DNA from: Segatella copri
Lineage (GTDB): Bacteria; Bacteroidota; Bacteroidia; Bacteroidales; Bacteroidaceae
Direction of reading: 5' to 3'
NCBI RefSeq assembly: GCF_019249795.2
Contig: NZ_CP156893.1
Coordinates: 58,501-122,500, forward strand
Length of the DNA: 64,000 nucleotides
Shown: piece by piece, positions 16,902 through 26,785 of the stretch
How the letters are laid out: each line of letters starts with the position of its first letter
Numbering within the stretch: the stretch's first letter is position 1
Made by a program: the position numbers and the translations under genes
Notes under the pieces: model-generated
The model's database searches: none
Seen by the model: only the letters and a program-made list of their open reading frames with translations
What the model was told of the DNA's origin: nothing

Positions 16902-17770
16902 TTTCTTACTTGATCTTTAATATCTTTTGCTACGCTCACAGGTAGCAAGATGAAAAACAACGAATATTCTAAAGAAAAATTTATGTTTAACTGAGTGAAT
17001 CTATTATTTGTATAGTCAACTACACTCTTTATAATTTCATCATAAGACTTGCCTTCATCATTAAAAACCACGAGCATCGGATACACAAAAGACATTCCAT
17101 TATTACGTGCTACCTCTGCCAAGTTAACTGTAGGGTTATTCCTAAAGGCATCTAGTATTGGAGAAATTGACACTTTAGAATTTACAAATGTCTCAAAATC
17201 CTCCATTGCGATAAAATTTTTATTTAAGTAATCATCAGAAAGACTAATGTTTATTTTTTCTAGAATTTGATTTACACCAGTCCTAAAAGACTTATGAAAT
17301 TTCACTTCTCCAAACCAGAGTTCTATACTTCCATCTGATTTTAGCAACATTTGATAAGTATCAAATCCTTTTGTTTCTGAACTTTCTAAAGGATTATAAA
17401 AATGTCCTCTTGATATAAAAGTTTCTGCACCATAGAAATGTTGCAGCATAAGAAAAAGTAAGACTTCGCCATAAAATCCATACTTAAGTTGTTGTTCCTC
17501 TGTTGCAGCACGATCAAACTTCATTCTACTAATTAAAGCTCTTTTTTGAAGGGTATCTAGCTTAGTTAAATCAATAGAACTCTCATCGAAAGAATATTCA
17601 ATAATACCATAATAAATAATCTTAGACAAGTCGCCATCAGAAGTCAACACTTGATAACATTTGTCTGACAATGTTGAAACTGTAATCTTAGGAATTGAAC
17701 TTCCTGTATTGGGCAATGAATATTTTAATCCTATACAATGCTCCATTAAACTTTTTAGTGAATCTCTCAT
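16871..17770 (-). CDS. PD-(D/E)XK nuclease of Hachiman-like system (HamA/DUF1837-like)
   Basis: A 299-residue protein with a restriction-endonuclease-like core: Glu102 in YGFYGEVLLFLML, Asp137 in TKGFDTYQ, and Glu155-x-Lys157 in LWFGEVKFHK. This E...GFD...EVK order is that of HamA/DUF1837 nucleases. It is the first gene of the pair with the helicase and overlaps it by 31 bases. HamA degrades DNA without strong sequence preference when released by its helicase, causing abortive defence. An IS4-family element begins within 150 bases upstream and may affect its promoter. The C-terminal helix region (SLFFILLPVSVAKDI) is hydrophobic but probably not membrane-spanning. Confidence 0.7.
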   Translation of the reverse strand: MRDSLKSLMEHCIGLKYSLPNTGSSIPKITVSTLSDKCYQVLTSDGDLSKIIYYGIIEYSFDESSIDLTKLDTLQKRALISRMKFDRAATEEQQLKYGFYGEVLLFLMLQHFYGAETFISRGHFYNPLESSETKGFDTYQMLLKSDGSIELWFGEVKFHKSFRTGVNQILEKINISLSDDYLNKNFIAMEDFETFVNSKVSISPILDAFRNNPTVNLAEVARNNGMSFVYPMLVVFNDEGKSYDEIIKSVVDYTNNRFTQLNINFSLEYSLFFILLPVSVAKDIKDQVRKWILSNQQVI

Positions 17771-17859
17771 CTTTCAATACTGCGTTAAATTAACATTTAA
17801 TCGTCTGTAAATCAATAACTTATATTAATAAATGCTTATGAAAACTTAACTATAAAAAG

Positions 17860-17890
17860 TTGGTCAAGTCGCTGATTTTCAGTAACTTTG
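17860..17890 (+). promoter_or_regulatory. Promoter of IS4-family transposase
   Basis: TTG at 17860-17862, a 20-base spacer and TAACTTTG at 17883-17890 match the Bacteroidetes promoter consensus, 25 bases before the ATG. Confidence 0.7.
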
Positions 17891-17915
17891 CAAATCACGA
17901 CAAACGCAAAATTAT

Positions 17916-19139
17916 ATGAATACAGGACTTGACCAATATATGGATATCTTTAAAGATGCAGTTGAAGATTCGGCTGCAAAGTTAACAAAAAGTTTCGAGA
18001 AAATACTCATCGAGGTGATAATTTTGTTCATGGTAATACCAAGAAAGATAAATTTCACCCAAATGGGGAGGTATGGCTCGCATGTTGAGCAAACCTATCG
18101 CAACGCATTCGGCTTAAAAAAGTCGAAAAGCATTGACTGGCTCAAACTTAATGCCTCACTTGCCAAGCGCTTCTTTGGTAAACAGGGAAGATGGGCTATT
18201 GCCATTGATCCCAGCTACATCAGCAAAGCTGGCAAGAAGACTCCACATATCGGTCGTTTTTGGTCGGGATGTGCACAGTCTGTTAAACATGGTCTCGAAA
18301 TCATGGGTATTGGCCTCATTGATATTGATACCAAAGACTGCATGATGTTAAAAGCACACCAGTCGCTAAGTAATAAAGAACTGAGTCTTAGAAACAAGAC
18401 TATGGTAGTTTTCTATATCAGCGTCATTAAGCGTTACCGCAAGGAACTTCTCAAACTCTCAACCCTCATAGTTGCAGATGCTTACTTCTCTACAAGTACA
18501 TTTGTTAATGGGATAAAGAAAGAAGGGTTCTCTTTGATAAGCCGCTTTCGTGACAATGCTTGTCTCTTTTATGTCTATGCTGGTCCACGTACTGGAAAAC
18601 GTGGTCGCCCAAAGACCAAGGATGGCAAGATTGATATGAAGAATCTTGACCTCACTCGAATGGAGAAGATGGAGATGAAAGATATAGAAGGAACAGCTTA
18701 TACTTTGATAGCCTATTCCAAGGCACTCAGGTGTAAAGTTAGACTTGTCATCTGGCAGATGCCGAATGGCAAGAAGAAACTATTCTTCTCTACAGACACC
18801 TCACTTTCGGGTGAAGAAGTACTTCTTTATTATAGAACCAGGTTCCAGATCGAATTTTGCTTTCGTGACGCCAAAGGCTATACTGGTCTTATGGACTGCC
18901 AGGCTCGCGATAAGTGGAAACTCGATTTTGCTTTCAATGCTTCGTTCACATCACTAAATGTTGCCAAGGTAACTATGAAGGAGATGGGAATGGAATATTC
19001 TATGTCTTCATTCAAGTCACTGATGACCAACATTTATCTGGTGAAACGAATTTTTAAAGCAAGCGGGTACACCCCGAACCGAACTTTAATTAGCAAGATT
19101 TTCAAAGATTTCTCGTGCTTACAGCGTATAGCTGCTTAG
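17916..19139 (+). CDS. IS4-family transposase
   Basis: A 407-residue DDE transposase. Catalytic residues are Asp98 (AIAIDPSYI), Asp188 (LIVADAYFS) and Glu313, the last within a perfect Y-(2)-R-(3)-E-(6)-K signature (Tyr306, Arg309, Glu313, Lys320) that defines the IS4 group. Its length is full and it has its own promoter, so the enzyme looks intact. It sits between two minus-strand helicase-nuclease modules, transcribed in the opposite direction. I could not define terminal inverted repeats with confidence; the element should span roughly 17.85-19.2 kb. Confidence 0.88.
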   Translation: MNTGLDQYMDIFKDAVEDSAAKLTKSFEKILIEVIILFMVIPRKINFTQMGRYGSHVEQTYRNAFGLKKSKSIDWLKLNASLAKRFFGKQGRWAIAIDPSYISKAGKKTPHIGRFWSGCAQSVKHGLEIMGIGLIDIDTKDCMMLKAHQSLSNKELSLRNKTMVVFYISVIKRYRKELLKLSTLIVADAYFSTSTFVNGIKKEGFSLISRFRDNACLFYVYAGPRTGKRGRPKTKDGKIDMKNLDLTRMEKMEMKDIEGTAYTLIAYSKALRCKVRLVIWQMPNGKKKLFFSTDTSLSGEEVLLYYRTRFQIEFCFRDAKGYTGLMDCQARDKWKLDFAFNASFTSLNVAKVTMKEMGMEYSMSSFKSLMTNIYLVKRIFKASGYTPNRTLISKIFKDFSCLQRIAA

Positions 19140-19352
19140 CACATTATTGAATTATTAACGAACTATTGAATATTATGATTATAGTGTAAAAAACTATCAA
19201 TTAATCTCATAAATCAACCTATCATTCTTTATAGGTTAGAAATAGCAGTTTCCCAACTACGTCATAAACCAATTGAAGAGTTTCCTTTTGTTGCAGCATA
19301 CCCTCCAATCACGGCTTATGATTATTTCATTTTCTAAAATTTATATGATTGA

Positions 19353-22300
19353 TTAATGTAAACTCAAAAATTTCTCATGACAAGCAACTCGCATCAAAAA
19401 ATGTTTTTCTTTATATCTCAGCATACTTGCACTTATAACACCTTCCTTAACTATGGTCGCAAGGAAAAGAATGTCACCATCAATGTGTACATTTTCGTTA
19501 TCAGCCTTTCGCTTTAATAATTTACTAAAGATACCTATAGCATACGAAACAGATGGGATAACAGATAATACAAATCTGCGAACATTCTTTAAATGCTCGT
19601 TTCCTGTTGATTGAGGTAGCAATTCCGATATATCATGAAAGTTTTTACCTTCCATATACGCAATTGTCAAATCTTTCAGTTTGTCTATATCTAGGTCGCC
19701 TATGTAAAGCGAGTTTTCCTCTTCTATTTGAAGTATTCCTTTTATCACTTCAACTACAGTTGGATTTGCCATCAGAGATTCAAGAATCCCATCACTTGTT
19801 TTGGTTAATTCAAAGAAAGCCCCGACCAATTCTACAGGACGCATTCCCATCAAATCGTCAAAAGTCTGTGCATCAACCCACTTCTGAATAAATGAAAGCG
19901 AATCCATATTAACACCATACTTTACAGATACATTCTGTAAAAAGTTATCTTTCTCTTCTGACTGTACCAGTCTGGCTAAAGCTTCGGAATCATTCTCCAA
20001 AGGTTCCTTGTTCTCTTTTCGTCTAAGATATGAGCCAAAAGAATAAGATAGTTTTCTCTTGATGTTTTTCTCGTCATCCCCTAAACGATACAACAAAATT
20101 TCTTCATCACGATTTACTGCTTTACCATAATTCAGGACCTCACCTACCATCCGCTCAATAGGATCTTTGATGACAAAACATTGATCTCCTCCGGCAAATA
20201 CTCCATCTTTAATTTTTTGCCACTCTTTTCCAATAGTGTTATCTTGTATAGCAAGCACATGGTTTGGAATCAAAATTACTGCACCATATGAGTTGAATCC
20301 AGCACGACCGGCACGACCAGCGGCATTTAAAATTTCATGCGCTTTCAAAGTTTCTCTACCGCCAGTATTGACATCATACCTGTCATAACCAGCAATAATA
20401 ACAACATCAGCAGGAAGATTAACACCTTGAGCTAAAGTTGGAGTTGCAGCAATTAAATGCACACCATGTTCTTGACGATAACTTTGTTCCATCAGATCAC
20501 GTTCTTCTGGCAAAAGTAAGCCATGATGCACAGCACATGGAGTTTGATTCAACAAATACGAATAAGTAAAATCTCCAAGTTCCAATGTTAATTGATCAAT
20601 CTTTGCTTGATTCTGTGCAAATAAAGCAGACAAATCCACCAAAGGTATTGCATCTTTAGCATTCTTTTGAATAGACTGAGCACTTCTTGGTGTATCAACA
20701 AATATCATCACTCTAAGCCCATTTTGCACAAAGGCTGAAGCAATCTGGCAAGCAACTTGATTTCTATTAGGAGTTAATTTTCTTGTTGTAGGGCTTATTC
20801 CTAACGAGATTTGATGATTCAACAACTTCACTTTACTATAATCCCTTACTTTTTGTGAATTCCAAACCGTTTTTAAACAAAACAAGCACCAAGGTGTTGC
20901 AAGCATAGAAGCCACCAATTTTTTCTTACTCTTATGCTGAGGATAAGTGCGAGCTTTATTTTGTAACTGCTTGATTTCAGTTTGTTCATACACCAAACAC
21001 CCTTGCAATTGACGGGTTGGTTTCCACTTATCATCAAACACCAAGCACTCCCGATGCGTCACACTTTTCAGCCAATCCGCTATGTCATGGCTATTCTTGA
21101 CCATAGCAGAAAGCAAGACAAAATCCACCTGAGGTAACTTTTCAAAGATTTCCAACATAGTAAACATGGCTGTCAGACTCCTTGAATCATTGCCACTTTC
21201 CTGAGCTCCCATCAGATGGAACTCATCAAAAACCACCAACCCTACATCATTGAACTTATCTGAAGCATCTCCCAATACTGTCAGACATCTTTCTGGAGTC
21301 ATCACCACGATACTTTGCTTATTCTCCTCTTCAAAGTATTCAGAGAATTCTCCTCCTGCGAACATTTGTTCAGAAAAGTTTTCTTTGAATATAGCAGATA
21401 GTTCTCGTTTCATTTGGCTTTCCAAAGCATGGGTAGGAACCAATACGATGACACGCCTATCAGCCAAAATTGAAGAAGCAATTTTTAACTGTACAATCGT
21501 GGATTTTCCTGCACCTGTAGGATATGTGAAGATAGAGGATACTCCCAAATCTAAGAAACGATTATATATAGCAAATCCGTGATTTCTCCAAATAAAAGGT
21601 CTTCCTTGCATACACCTTTTATATAAGAAACTTTTCCATTGGTCTGCATCTACCCCTTCTGGCACAGGAATATTAATGAGGGCAGCTCGTTCCAAATGCT
21701 TTGTTACCCCCAATAGGAGCCTTGCGATTTTTCTGATGCCAACATAAGTATCTATTTGGTCAAACTTTTTTATTTGAAAACTCGATAATAAAAGAACTTG
21801 TTCTAAACGCTCAGTAGGTTTTATAGTTGTATTTCCCAAGAAATGAAGAGCTACATCCTTGATGCCCTCGCATAATTCATTCATCAGAAGATTGATGGCA
21901 TACTCTTGATAATCACCATGAAATTCTTCTTTAGTAGTTTCGCTTTCTACTATTTCTTTTAATTTACCTTCCGCCAACATTCGAATATAGCGTAGCAAAC
22001 TACCTTGAATATCATCAGCCGTATGAAACTTTCGTGCCACTTCTACAGCATCTGTTACAGCATCAGCTATCAAGTAATGCAAAACTGTACTAACATCAGA
22101 AGAAATATAATCCATAGAGACTACACTTTCTTCTTGTTGCTGTAAAAGCATGTCCTTCAGGGAATAAGCTGTCGCTGTCACAAAAGCAAGCGATTCAACA
22201 TGCTTTTGATACAGGTCTTGAATCATCAATGCTTCAAGTCCAAAAATCAATTTGTTTAGTGTTCTAACTGTTTTGTCAAAGTCACCTATCAAAAAAGGTA

Positions 22301-22439
22301 ACTGTCCATTGGCAAGCTGTGATTTTGCACTGACAATATGAGCATAAACACTTGAAAGCAACTGAGGCAATCGCTCAACATCAATATCATCAAACTGAGG
22401 AATATCTTTTATCAGTTTTTCTGTAATAGGATCAAACAT
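19353..22439 (-). CDS. Large Ski2-like helicase of a second helicase-nuclease module
   Basis: A 1028-residue SF2 helicase. After about 300 helical N-terminal residues come Walker A (YPTGAGKST, 306-314), VVMTPERCL, the Walker B box DEFH, LLSAMV (motif III), CAVHHGLLLPEERDL, LIAATPTLAQGVNLPADVVI and NAAGRAGRAG (motif VI). The C-terminal 300 residues are helical. It follows a small nuclease-like gene with a 4-base gap. Architecture and pairing are like Hachiman or related systems (nuclease plus Ski2-like helicase), but the helicase is larger and diverged from the one at 14607-16901. It probably translocates on nucleic acid and controls its partner. Confidence 0.75.
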   Translation of the reverse strand: MFDPITEKLIKDIPQFDDIDVERLPQLLSSVYAHIVSAKSQLANGQLPFLIGDFDKTVRTLNKLIFGLEALMIQDLYQKHVESLAFVTATAYSLKDMLLQQQEESVVSMDYISSDVSTVLHYLIADAVTDAVEVARKFHTADDIQGSLLRYIRMLAEGKLKEIVESETTKEEFHGDYQEYAINLLMNELCEGIKDVALHFLGNTTIKPTERLEQVLLLSSFQIKKFDQIDTYVGIRKIARLLLGVTKHLERAALINIPVPEGVDADQWKSFLYKRCMQGRPFIWRNHGFAIYNRFLDLGVSSIFTYPTGAGKSTIVQLKIASSILADRRVIVLVPTHALESQMKRELSAIFKENFSEQMFAGGEFSEYFEEENKQSIVVMTPERCLTVLGDASDKFNDVGLVVFDEFHLMGAQESGNDSRSLTAMFTMLEIFEKLPQVDFVLLSAMVKNSHDIADWLKSVTHRECLVFDDKWKPTRQLQGCLVYEQTEIKQLQNKARTYPQHKSKKKLVASMLATPWCLFCLKTVWNSQKVRDYSKVKLLNHQISLGISPTTRKLTPNRNQVACQIASAFVQNGLRVMIFVDTPRSAQSIQKNAKDAIPLVDLSALFAQNQAKIDQLTLELGDFTYSYLLNQTPCAVHHGLLLPEERDLMEQSYRQEHGVHLIAATPTLAQGVNLPADVVIIAGYDRYDVNTGGRETLKAHEILNAAGRAGRAGFNSYGAVILIPNHVLAIQDNTIGKEWQKIKDGVFAGGDQCFVIKDPIERMVGEVLNYGKAVNRDEEILLYRLGDDEKNIKRKLSYSFGSYLRRKENKEPLENDSEALARLVQSEEKDNFLQNVSVKYGVNMDSLSFIQKWVDAQTFDDLMGMRPVELVGAFFELTKTSDGILESLMANPTVVEVIKGILQIEEENSLYIGDLDIDKLKDLTIAYMEGKNFHDISELLPQSTGNEHLKNVRRFVLSVIPSVSYAIGIFSKLLKRKADNENVHIDGDILFLATIVKEGVISASMLRYKEKHFLMRVACHEKFLSLH

Positions 22440-22443
22440 AGGC

Positions 22444-23226
22444 TTAAAGAGCTTCTATTTTCTTTATAATTTTCTCAGAGAAAGCTTGCATCCACTCCCT
22501 CAGATTGTCAATATAGGTAGAACTGCCTGTACGTCTTTTAACATCACCGCTAACATGCTTCTCGTAATCTTTATAAAGCTTAGCTATATTTTCACCATCC
22601 TTATGAGATGCATCACGAGTCACGCAGATGCGGTAAACCCAATTAGCAGAATCGTTCACCTCATTCTGCAAATCAGCATATTTATCAGATATTTGTTCGA
22701 GTAAAGTTGTCGCAGAATCAAAAATCGCCGTCGTATCTTTAAAATTTTCATACTTATCGAACTCAGGAAAAACTTGCTGGGTGATTTTTCCACGTGGACT
22801 TGTCGTACACTTATCCTCGGTAATAAGAATCTTTTTCAGATGTCCATCCTTCACGACAACAGCAAATCCATCAATGCCTTGCTGAGCAGGATGATGATGA
22901 GGAGCTTGTTGGCGGAAGTTCTCGCCATGATGATTGAGATATACTATAATCCAAGAAATCATTTGGAAGATCCAACCATCTCTTTTATCTACCGTCATGC
23001 CTTCTTCCAACCGCAAGATGGAAATAATTGACTTCTTTTGGTTTTCATGAAACTGAACAGCCAGGGTAGAGTCCAAAGCATCTAGCACCTTACCAACATG
23101 ACGATATTGTCCCATTAACAATTCAGCTACATGCTGTGCCAAGGTATCTTCATCTTGGATGGTAAAGTTTTGTTCTTTACATGATGGTGAACAATCAGAA
23201 TCTACGAAATTAAAAAGATCTGCCAT
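22444..23226 (-). CDS. PD-(D/E)XK nuclease-like partner of the large helicase (HamA-like)
   Basis: A 260-residue protein. The motif GIDGFAVVV (Asp119) followed by a strand KKILITEDKC (Glu137-Asp138-Lys139) fits the D...(D/E)xK active site of restriction-like nucleases, with Glu-Asp-Lys in place of the usual E-x-K. It is followed by RGKITQQVFPEFDKYENF. A Cys pair (PSCKEQ) and a His-rich stretch (QQAPHHHPAQQ) precede the core. It is the first gene of the operon with the helicase 4 bases downstream. The role as effector nuclease of a defence module is inferred from the motif and the pairing. Confidence 0.6.
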   Translation of the reverse strand: MADLFNFVDSDCSPSCKEQNFTIQDEDTLAQHVAELLMGQYRHVGKVLDALDSTLAVQFHENQKKSIISILRLEEGMTVDKRDGWIFQMISWIIVYLNHHGENFRQQAPHHHPAQQGIDGFAVVVKDGHLKKILITEDKCTTSPRGKITQQVFPEFDKYENFKDTTAIFDSATTLLEQISDKYADLQNEVNDSANWVYRICVTRDASHKDGENIAKLYKDYEKHVSGDVKRRTGSSTYIDNLREWMQAFSEKIIKKIEAL

Positions 23227-23327
23227 AAGCTTATATAATTGTTTTATAAAACTCTATATACTTCTTTGTAATGACTTTCCACGACTTATCACCCACAAAG
23301 TTTATCTGCCGTTTCTCACGTTTTGCT

Positions 23328-23525
23328 TCATCTTTGAGTAAAGCGATGATGGCATTGGCAAGGGCAGTAAACCTCCTCGCCACAAAGAATGCGAGTAAGG
23401 ATATCCTCAATGTACTCACCAAAGTTCACTTTGTTCAATTTGCAACTTTCCAACAATCCGAACATAAATGCCAAATTCTGGGCAGAGAAGTGTCTTCCTG
23501 TCTGAAGCCAATTGCGTCTTCCCAT
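23328..23525 (-). pseudogene. IS66 transposase (tnpC) C-terminal fragment
   Basis: NLAFMFGLLESCKLNKVNFG followed by EYIEDILTRILCGEEV is the C-terminal helix region of IS66 TnpC. The same stretch recurs at 54766-54960. The flanking frames (23231-23422, 23271-23640) are disrupted. At about 23677 there is an orphan plus-strand TACCTTTG box, and at 23739-23765 a hairpin CCTCCAT/ATGGAGG. No intact gene lies between 23227 and 23797. Confidence 0.7.
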
Positions 23526-23797
23526 AGCGATATGTCTAAAAACATCTCTCTATCACCTTATCAAAAAGTTGTGATAACTTGTATGAAAGCATCTTGCGAT
23601 GGTTCCTGGTGTTTCTCCTGTAAAGGATAGTTCGTAAGTATCCGCTCAACTCCGTATTGCATAGCTCAAAAAAATGTTGTACCTTTGCACGGCGGCATCA
23701 TTTTTCTAATTTTGAGACAAAAAAACGCAATTTAGCCCTCCATCAGCACAAGCTAATGGAGGTTATACCTTAATTTGACTAAATATTAAATTCATTT

Positions 23798-25679
23798 TTA
23801 TTGTTCCTCATCTTCCCAGAACTCAGGAAGAAGAGTATAATACTTATCCTCAGGCGTAGAATCTATGTGCTTCAACACATAACAAAGCCAACGCTCAGGA
23901 TTTTTATCTAGCACCTTACATGCTCCAAACAAGGAGTACATCATTGCTGCACGCTTACAGGCATCCAAGTCACGGCAGAACAAATAAGCCTTCTTTCCCA
24001 TCACCATGTCACGGATCAGGCGTTCGGTATCAATGTTATCCAATGGCATGTCTGGGATGTCTATATAATTGGTCAGCTCTGTATAGTTGCGCAACATATA
24101 GTTCAATGCCTGGTATATATTGCTGTCTTTTGGCACATCCAAGATGGCACTTGCAGCCCATAGCTTGAAGTCCTCCCATAGCGGCTCGGCATGGTCCTTC
24201 CTGAACTGTGCCTTCTCCTCGCCCTCAAGTTTCTTCTCCTTTATCATTTCCTCAATCAGGTTAATGTTCTGGTAGAAGAGAATACCTATCTTTGCAAGAT
24301 TAGGATTTTCCTTCAAGGCTCGTTCCATTGGTCTTCGGGCATGAACGACACAGCGACACAATATACGACCATTTATCTTCTTCAGCCAATCATAGCCGGA
24401 GTAACCATCACACATCAGCGCCAAGCAGCAAACTGGACATTACCCGATCCTTCTGCAGATTGTAGAGAGGTTCTATCTTGTCACATACACCCTGATGCCA
24501 GTCATCAACCGTTGAAGGAGCGAGTATCAAGCCATCCTGTTTCATCTTCTTTATCTGCCGGTTAAACGGCTTATGAAGGACATACTTATTACACTCTAAC
24601 TGCGCCAATAACTCAGCAGACGCATAACTCTTCCAAAATACGTCCTCATAGCAAGGAGACTGCAAGAGCTTCTGCATTGGATCATCCTTGCGACGAACTA
24701 CAGGACGACGATATGGCTGAACAAAGTAGCGTACTTTGGCTGGCACGATAAACTCCTGCACCTTGCCTTGGTAAACAATTACATATTCATCCTCATGTCC
24801 TATGTAGCCTTCAGGCCAAAGTACCTTTTCCTCCAAGCGAGGCATATCCTCCGGTATAGGATTTCGCCCATGCCCCTTCTGTTCCTTCTGGCTATTCAAA
24901 AGCTTCTTTATAGCCTTGCGCTTGCGATATTCCTCACAGAATTCACGGCACTCCCGGTAACGTTTCTTTTCCTCATCAGTGAACTCAACTGATGCCATTA
25001 CCTTATCATAGATGGTTTCACGTTCTTCCTTACTAAAGACTACCCGCTCACGCTTTTGAGTAAATATCATTCTGACAAGAGAGGCTATCTGCTCGGTCTT
25101 AGACTTGCTTTTAGCTTCAACCTTGGCCAGTTTATCCTTGATTTCATCCGTCAAAGACTCATGCGCTTCCTTTGCCGCAAGCTGATACTTCTGCAACAGT
25201 TCCTGACCTTTGGAAGAATCCTTGTCACCAAGGGCGATGAACGCCTGCATGAACATGTCAAACATATCAGCCAAACGATTCAGCGCAGTTTTCTCGAAAC
25301 GGGTTTTAGCTGCAGATATCTGCTGGCGAACCTGTTCACTTACATTTTGGGCGATTGTCTCCGCTTTCTTATCTACATCAGACTCACGCTTATCCAAAGC
25401 CTTATTACGTTCCTCCAATTCCTTGGTCTTATCTGCCAATTGAGCTTCCAACTCTTTTCTGATACGTTCTTCTGCTTCAGCAACACGGCGAGCCACCTCC
25501 TCGTCAATCAAGTCTTGACGAGTGATGCGCTCCACCTGCAGGTCATGCTCTGCATGCGCTGCCCGATCATTGGCATCGGACAACTGGCCTACGGCATTGG
25601 CATATTTCTCTGCCAAAGACGTACTTTTCCCTGTATTTTGTTGCTGTTCAAACATATCGTTTACCTTATTGTTTACCAT
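23798..25679 (-). pseudogene. IS66 transposase (tnpC) with internal deletion and frameshift
   Basis: The N-terminal part (25679-24408, 423 codons) has the coiled coil (EEVARRVAEAEERIRKELEA), a zinc-binding-type middle (FVQPYRRPVVRRKDDP) and KPFNRQIKKMKQDGLILAPS. It runs off frame after LQKDRVMSSLL. The C-terminal part (24424-23798) resumes at LMCDGYSGYDW and continues with HARRPMERALKENP and DNIDTERLIRDMVMGKKAYL. The segment that would carry the first catalytic Asp, normally between these points, is missing, so an internal deletion as well as a shift occurred near 24408-24424. Confidence 0.8.
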
Positions 25680-25755
25680 TTTTTCCTCGCATGTCGACTG
25701 GCTCCATGCACAAGTAGTACTTCAAGTCATCCGTCAACTGACAAACTCTAGCCAT
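25666..25755 (-). pseudogene. IS66 tnpB remnant
   Basis: A 29-codon frame MARVCQLTDDLKYYLCMEPV then DMRGKNGKQ. YYLCMEPVDMRKG is the start of IS66 TnpB; nearly all of the rest (about 85 codons) is deleted, and the frame ends at the tnpC start. Confidence 0.65.
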
Positions 25756-25759
25756 AAGC

Positions 25760-25972
25760 CTACACTGTTATACTAATGTAGGCTCGAAGCTGTTCGATAC
25801 TGATGTCAGCAGGGAGAATTAGTGTCACACCATTGGGATAGCTTAATTTTAAATAAGGATTGCGACGGTTGCGAACTTTTGCAGACTCACGCATCTCCTT
25901 CGCCTCATTGTTGCCGATTACAACCTCGGCGAACTTTGGCTTGCTGTTTAATTGTTTCTTGCCTTGTACCAT
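25760..25972 (-). CDS. IS66 accessory protein (TnpA-like) of the decayed element
   Basis: A 70-residue protein: MVQGKKQLNSKPKFAEVVIG and a C-terminal YPNGVTLILPADISIEQLRA typical of the last beta strand and helix of IS66 ORF1 proteins. The frame is intact but tnpB and tnpC after it are broken, so it is a passenger. A second, truncated copy of the same gene is at 29988-30146. The shared sequence ends at ...CACCGAATACTTA (about 26053), marking the element boundary. Confidence 0.7.
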   Translation of the reverse strand: MVQGKKQLNSKPKFAEVVIGNNEAKEMRESAKVRNRRNPYLKLSYPNGVTLILPADISIEQLRAYISITV

Positions 25973-26048
25973 AATTTGAATTATTTAAAATCATGGTGCA
26001 AAGGTACGAAACTTTATCTAGGCACACAATACGGCATTCACCGAATAC

Positions 26049-26649
26049 TTACGGAGCAACCGCTCCACCCACTATCGTCATGATAAGCAATGAAGAGGCA
26101 AGTTTGGTCTTTGTACCCGCATCCCTCAATGCCAGCGAGAAGATAGTCGGAAACATGATGCTCTCTCCCAGATACAGGGCGAAAAACGCAATGAGAGATA
26201 AGGTTCCGCTACATACCACCACAATCAATGTGGCAACAAAGGTGAGGATGTCCCAGTACCGTAGTATAAGGATTCGCACTCGTTTCCAGACAGGTCAGTC
26301 CGCATCCTATCACAAACAGCGACAGAACGAAGAAGTAGAAACTGTTGATCCTGCTTCCCGGTCTTCTCGGTTCCATCGGAATCATCACCAGATGGTTTTC
26401 CAGGAAACGGAGAGTCATCTCATCCTGCGTACTCTCAATCTTCTCCGGCCAGAAATTGTTGTCATAATAATGACGCACCAGGCCGGGAACACAGATACCG
26501 ATAGAATCCTGGGCACCAGAGATGATACCGTCGTGACGCTCCGGATTGTTCTCGAAGCAGAAAACCAGTCGGGCAAGCATCTCCGGATCTATCACCATAC
26601 TGTGATGCCTGCTGGAAAAACTCCACATGACCGGAATGTAGCAGGTCAT
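26049..26649 (-). pseudogene. Fused relic of fucokinase (fkp-like) and fucose permease (fucP-like)
   Basis: Read on the minus strand, GIISGAQDSIGICVPGLVRH and NNFWPEKIESTQDEMTLRFL are recognisable as the GHMP-kinase part of bifunctional fucokinase/GDP-fucose pyrophosphorylase (Fkp). The frame then passes directly into FYFFVLSLFVIGCGLTCLET and SANPYTTVLG, a membrane segment of the FucP sugar:proton symporter, and in another frame FALYLGESIMFPTIFSLALR and MTIVGGAVAP, a later FucP segment. At least two deletions joined these pieces, and the IS66 end truncates the last one. A fucose-salvage locus once stood here. Confidence 0.7.
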
Positions 26650-26785
26650 AGCAATCGCTTACAAATACTTTTTTGCATAACTTATTGAATGTTTAACATA
26701 GATTACAATTCACCAGAATGCCTGATACTCTCAAAGTTTCTGTTTGATAGCCCCTTAAAATGTCGCCACTTTAAGGGACAACCAT

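Noticed and set aside
17850-19200. Terminal inverted repeats of the IS4-family element
   Set aside because: ACTATAAAAAG-like sequences occur near both ends but the match is too weak to define the boundaries.
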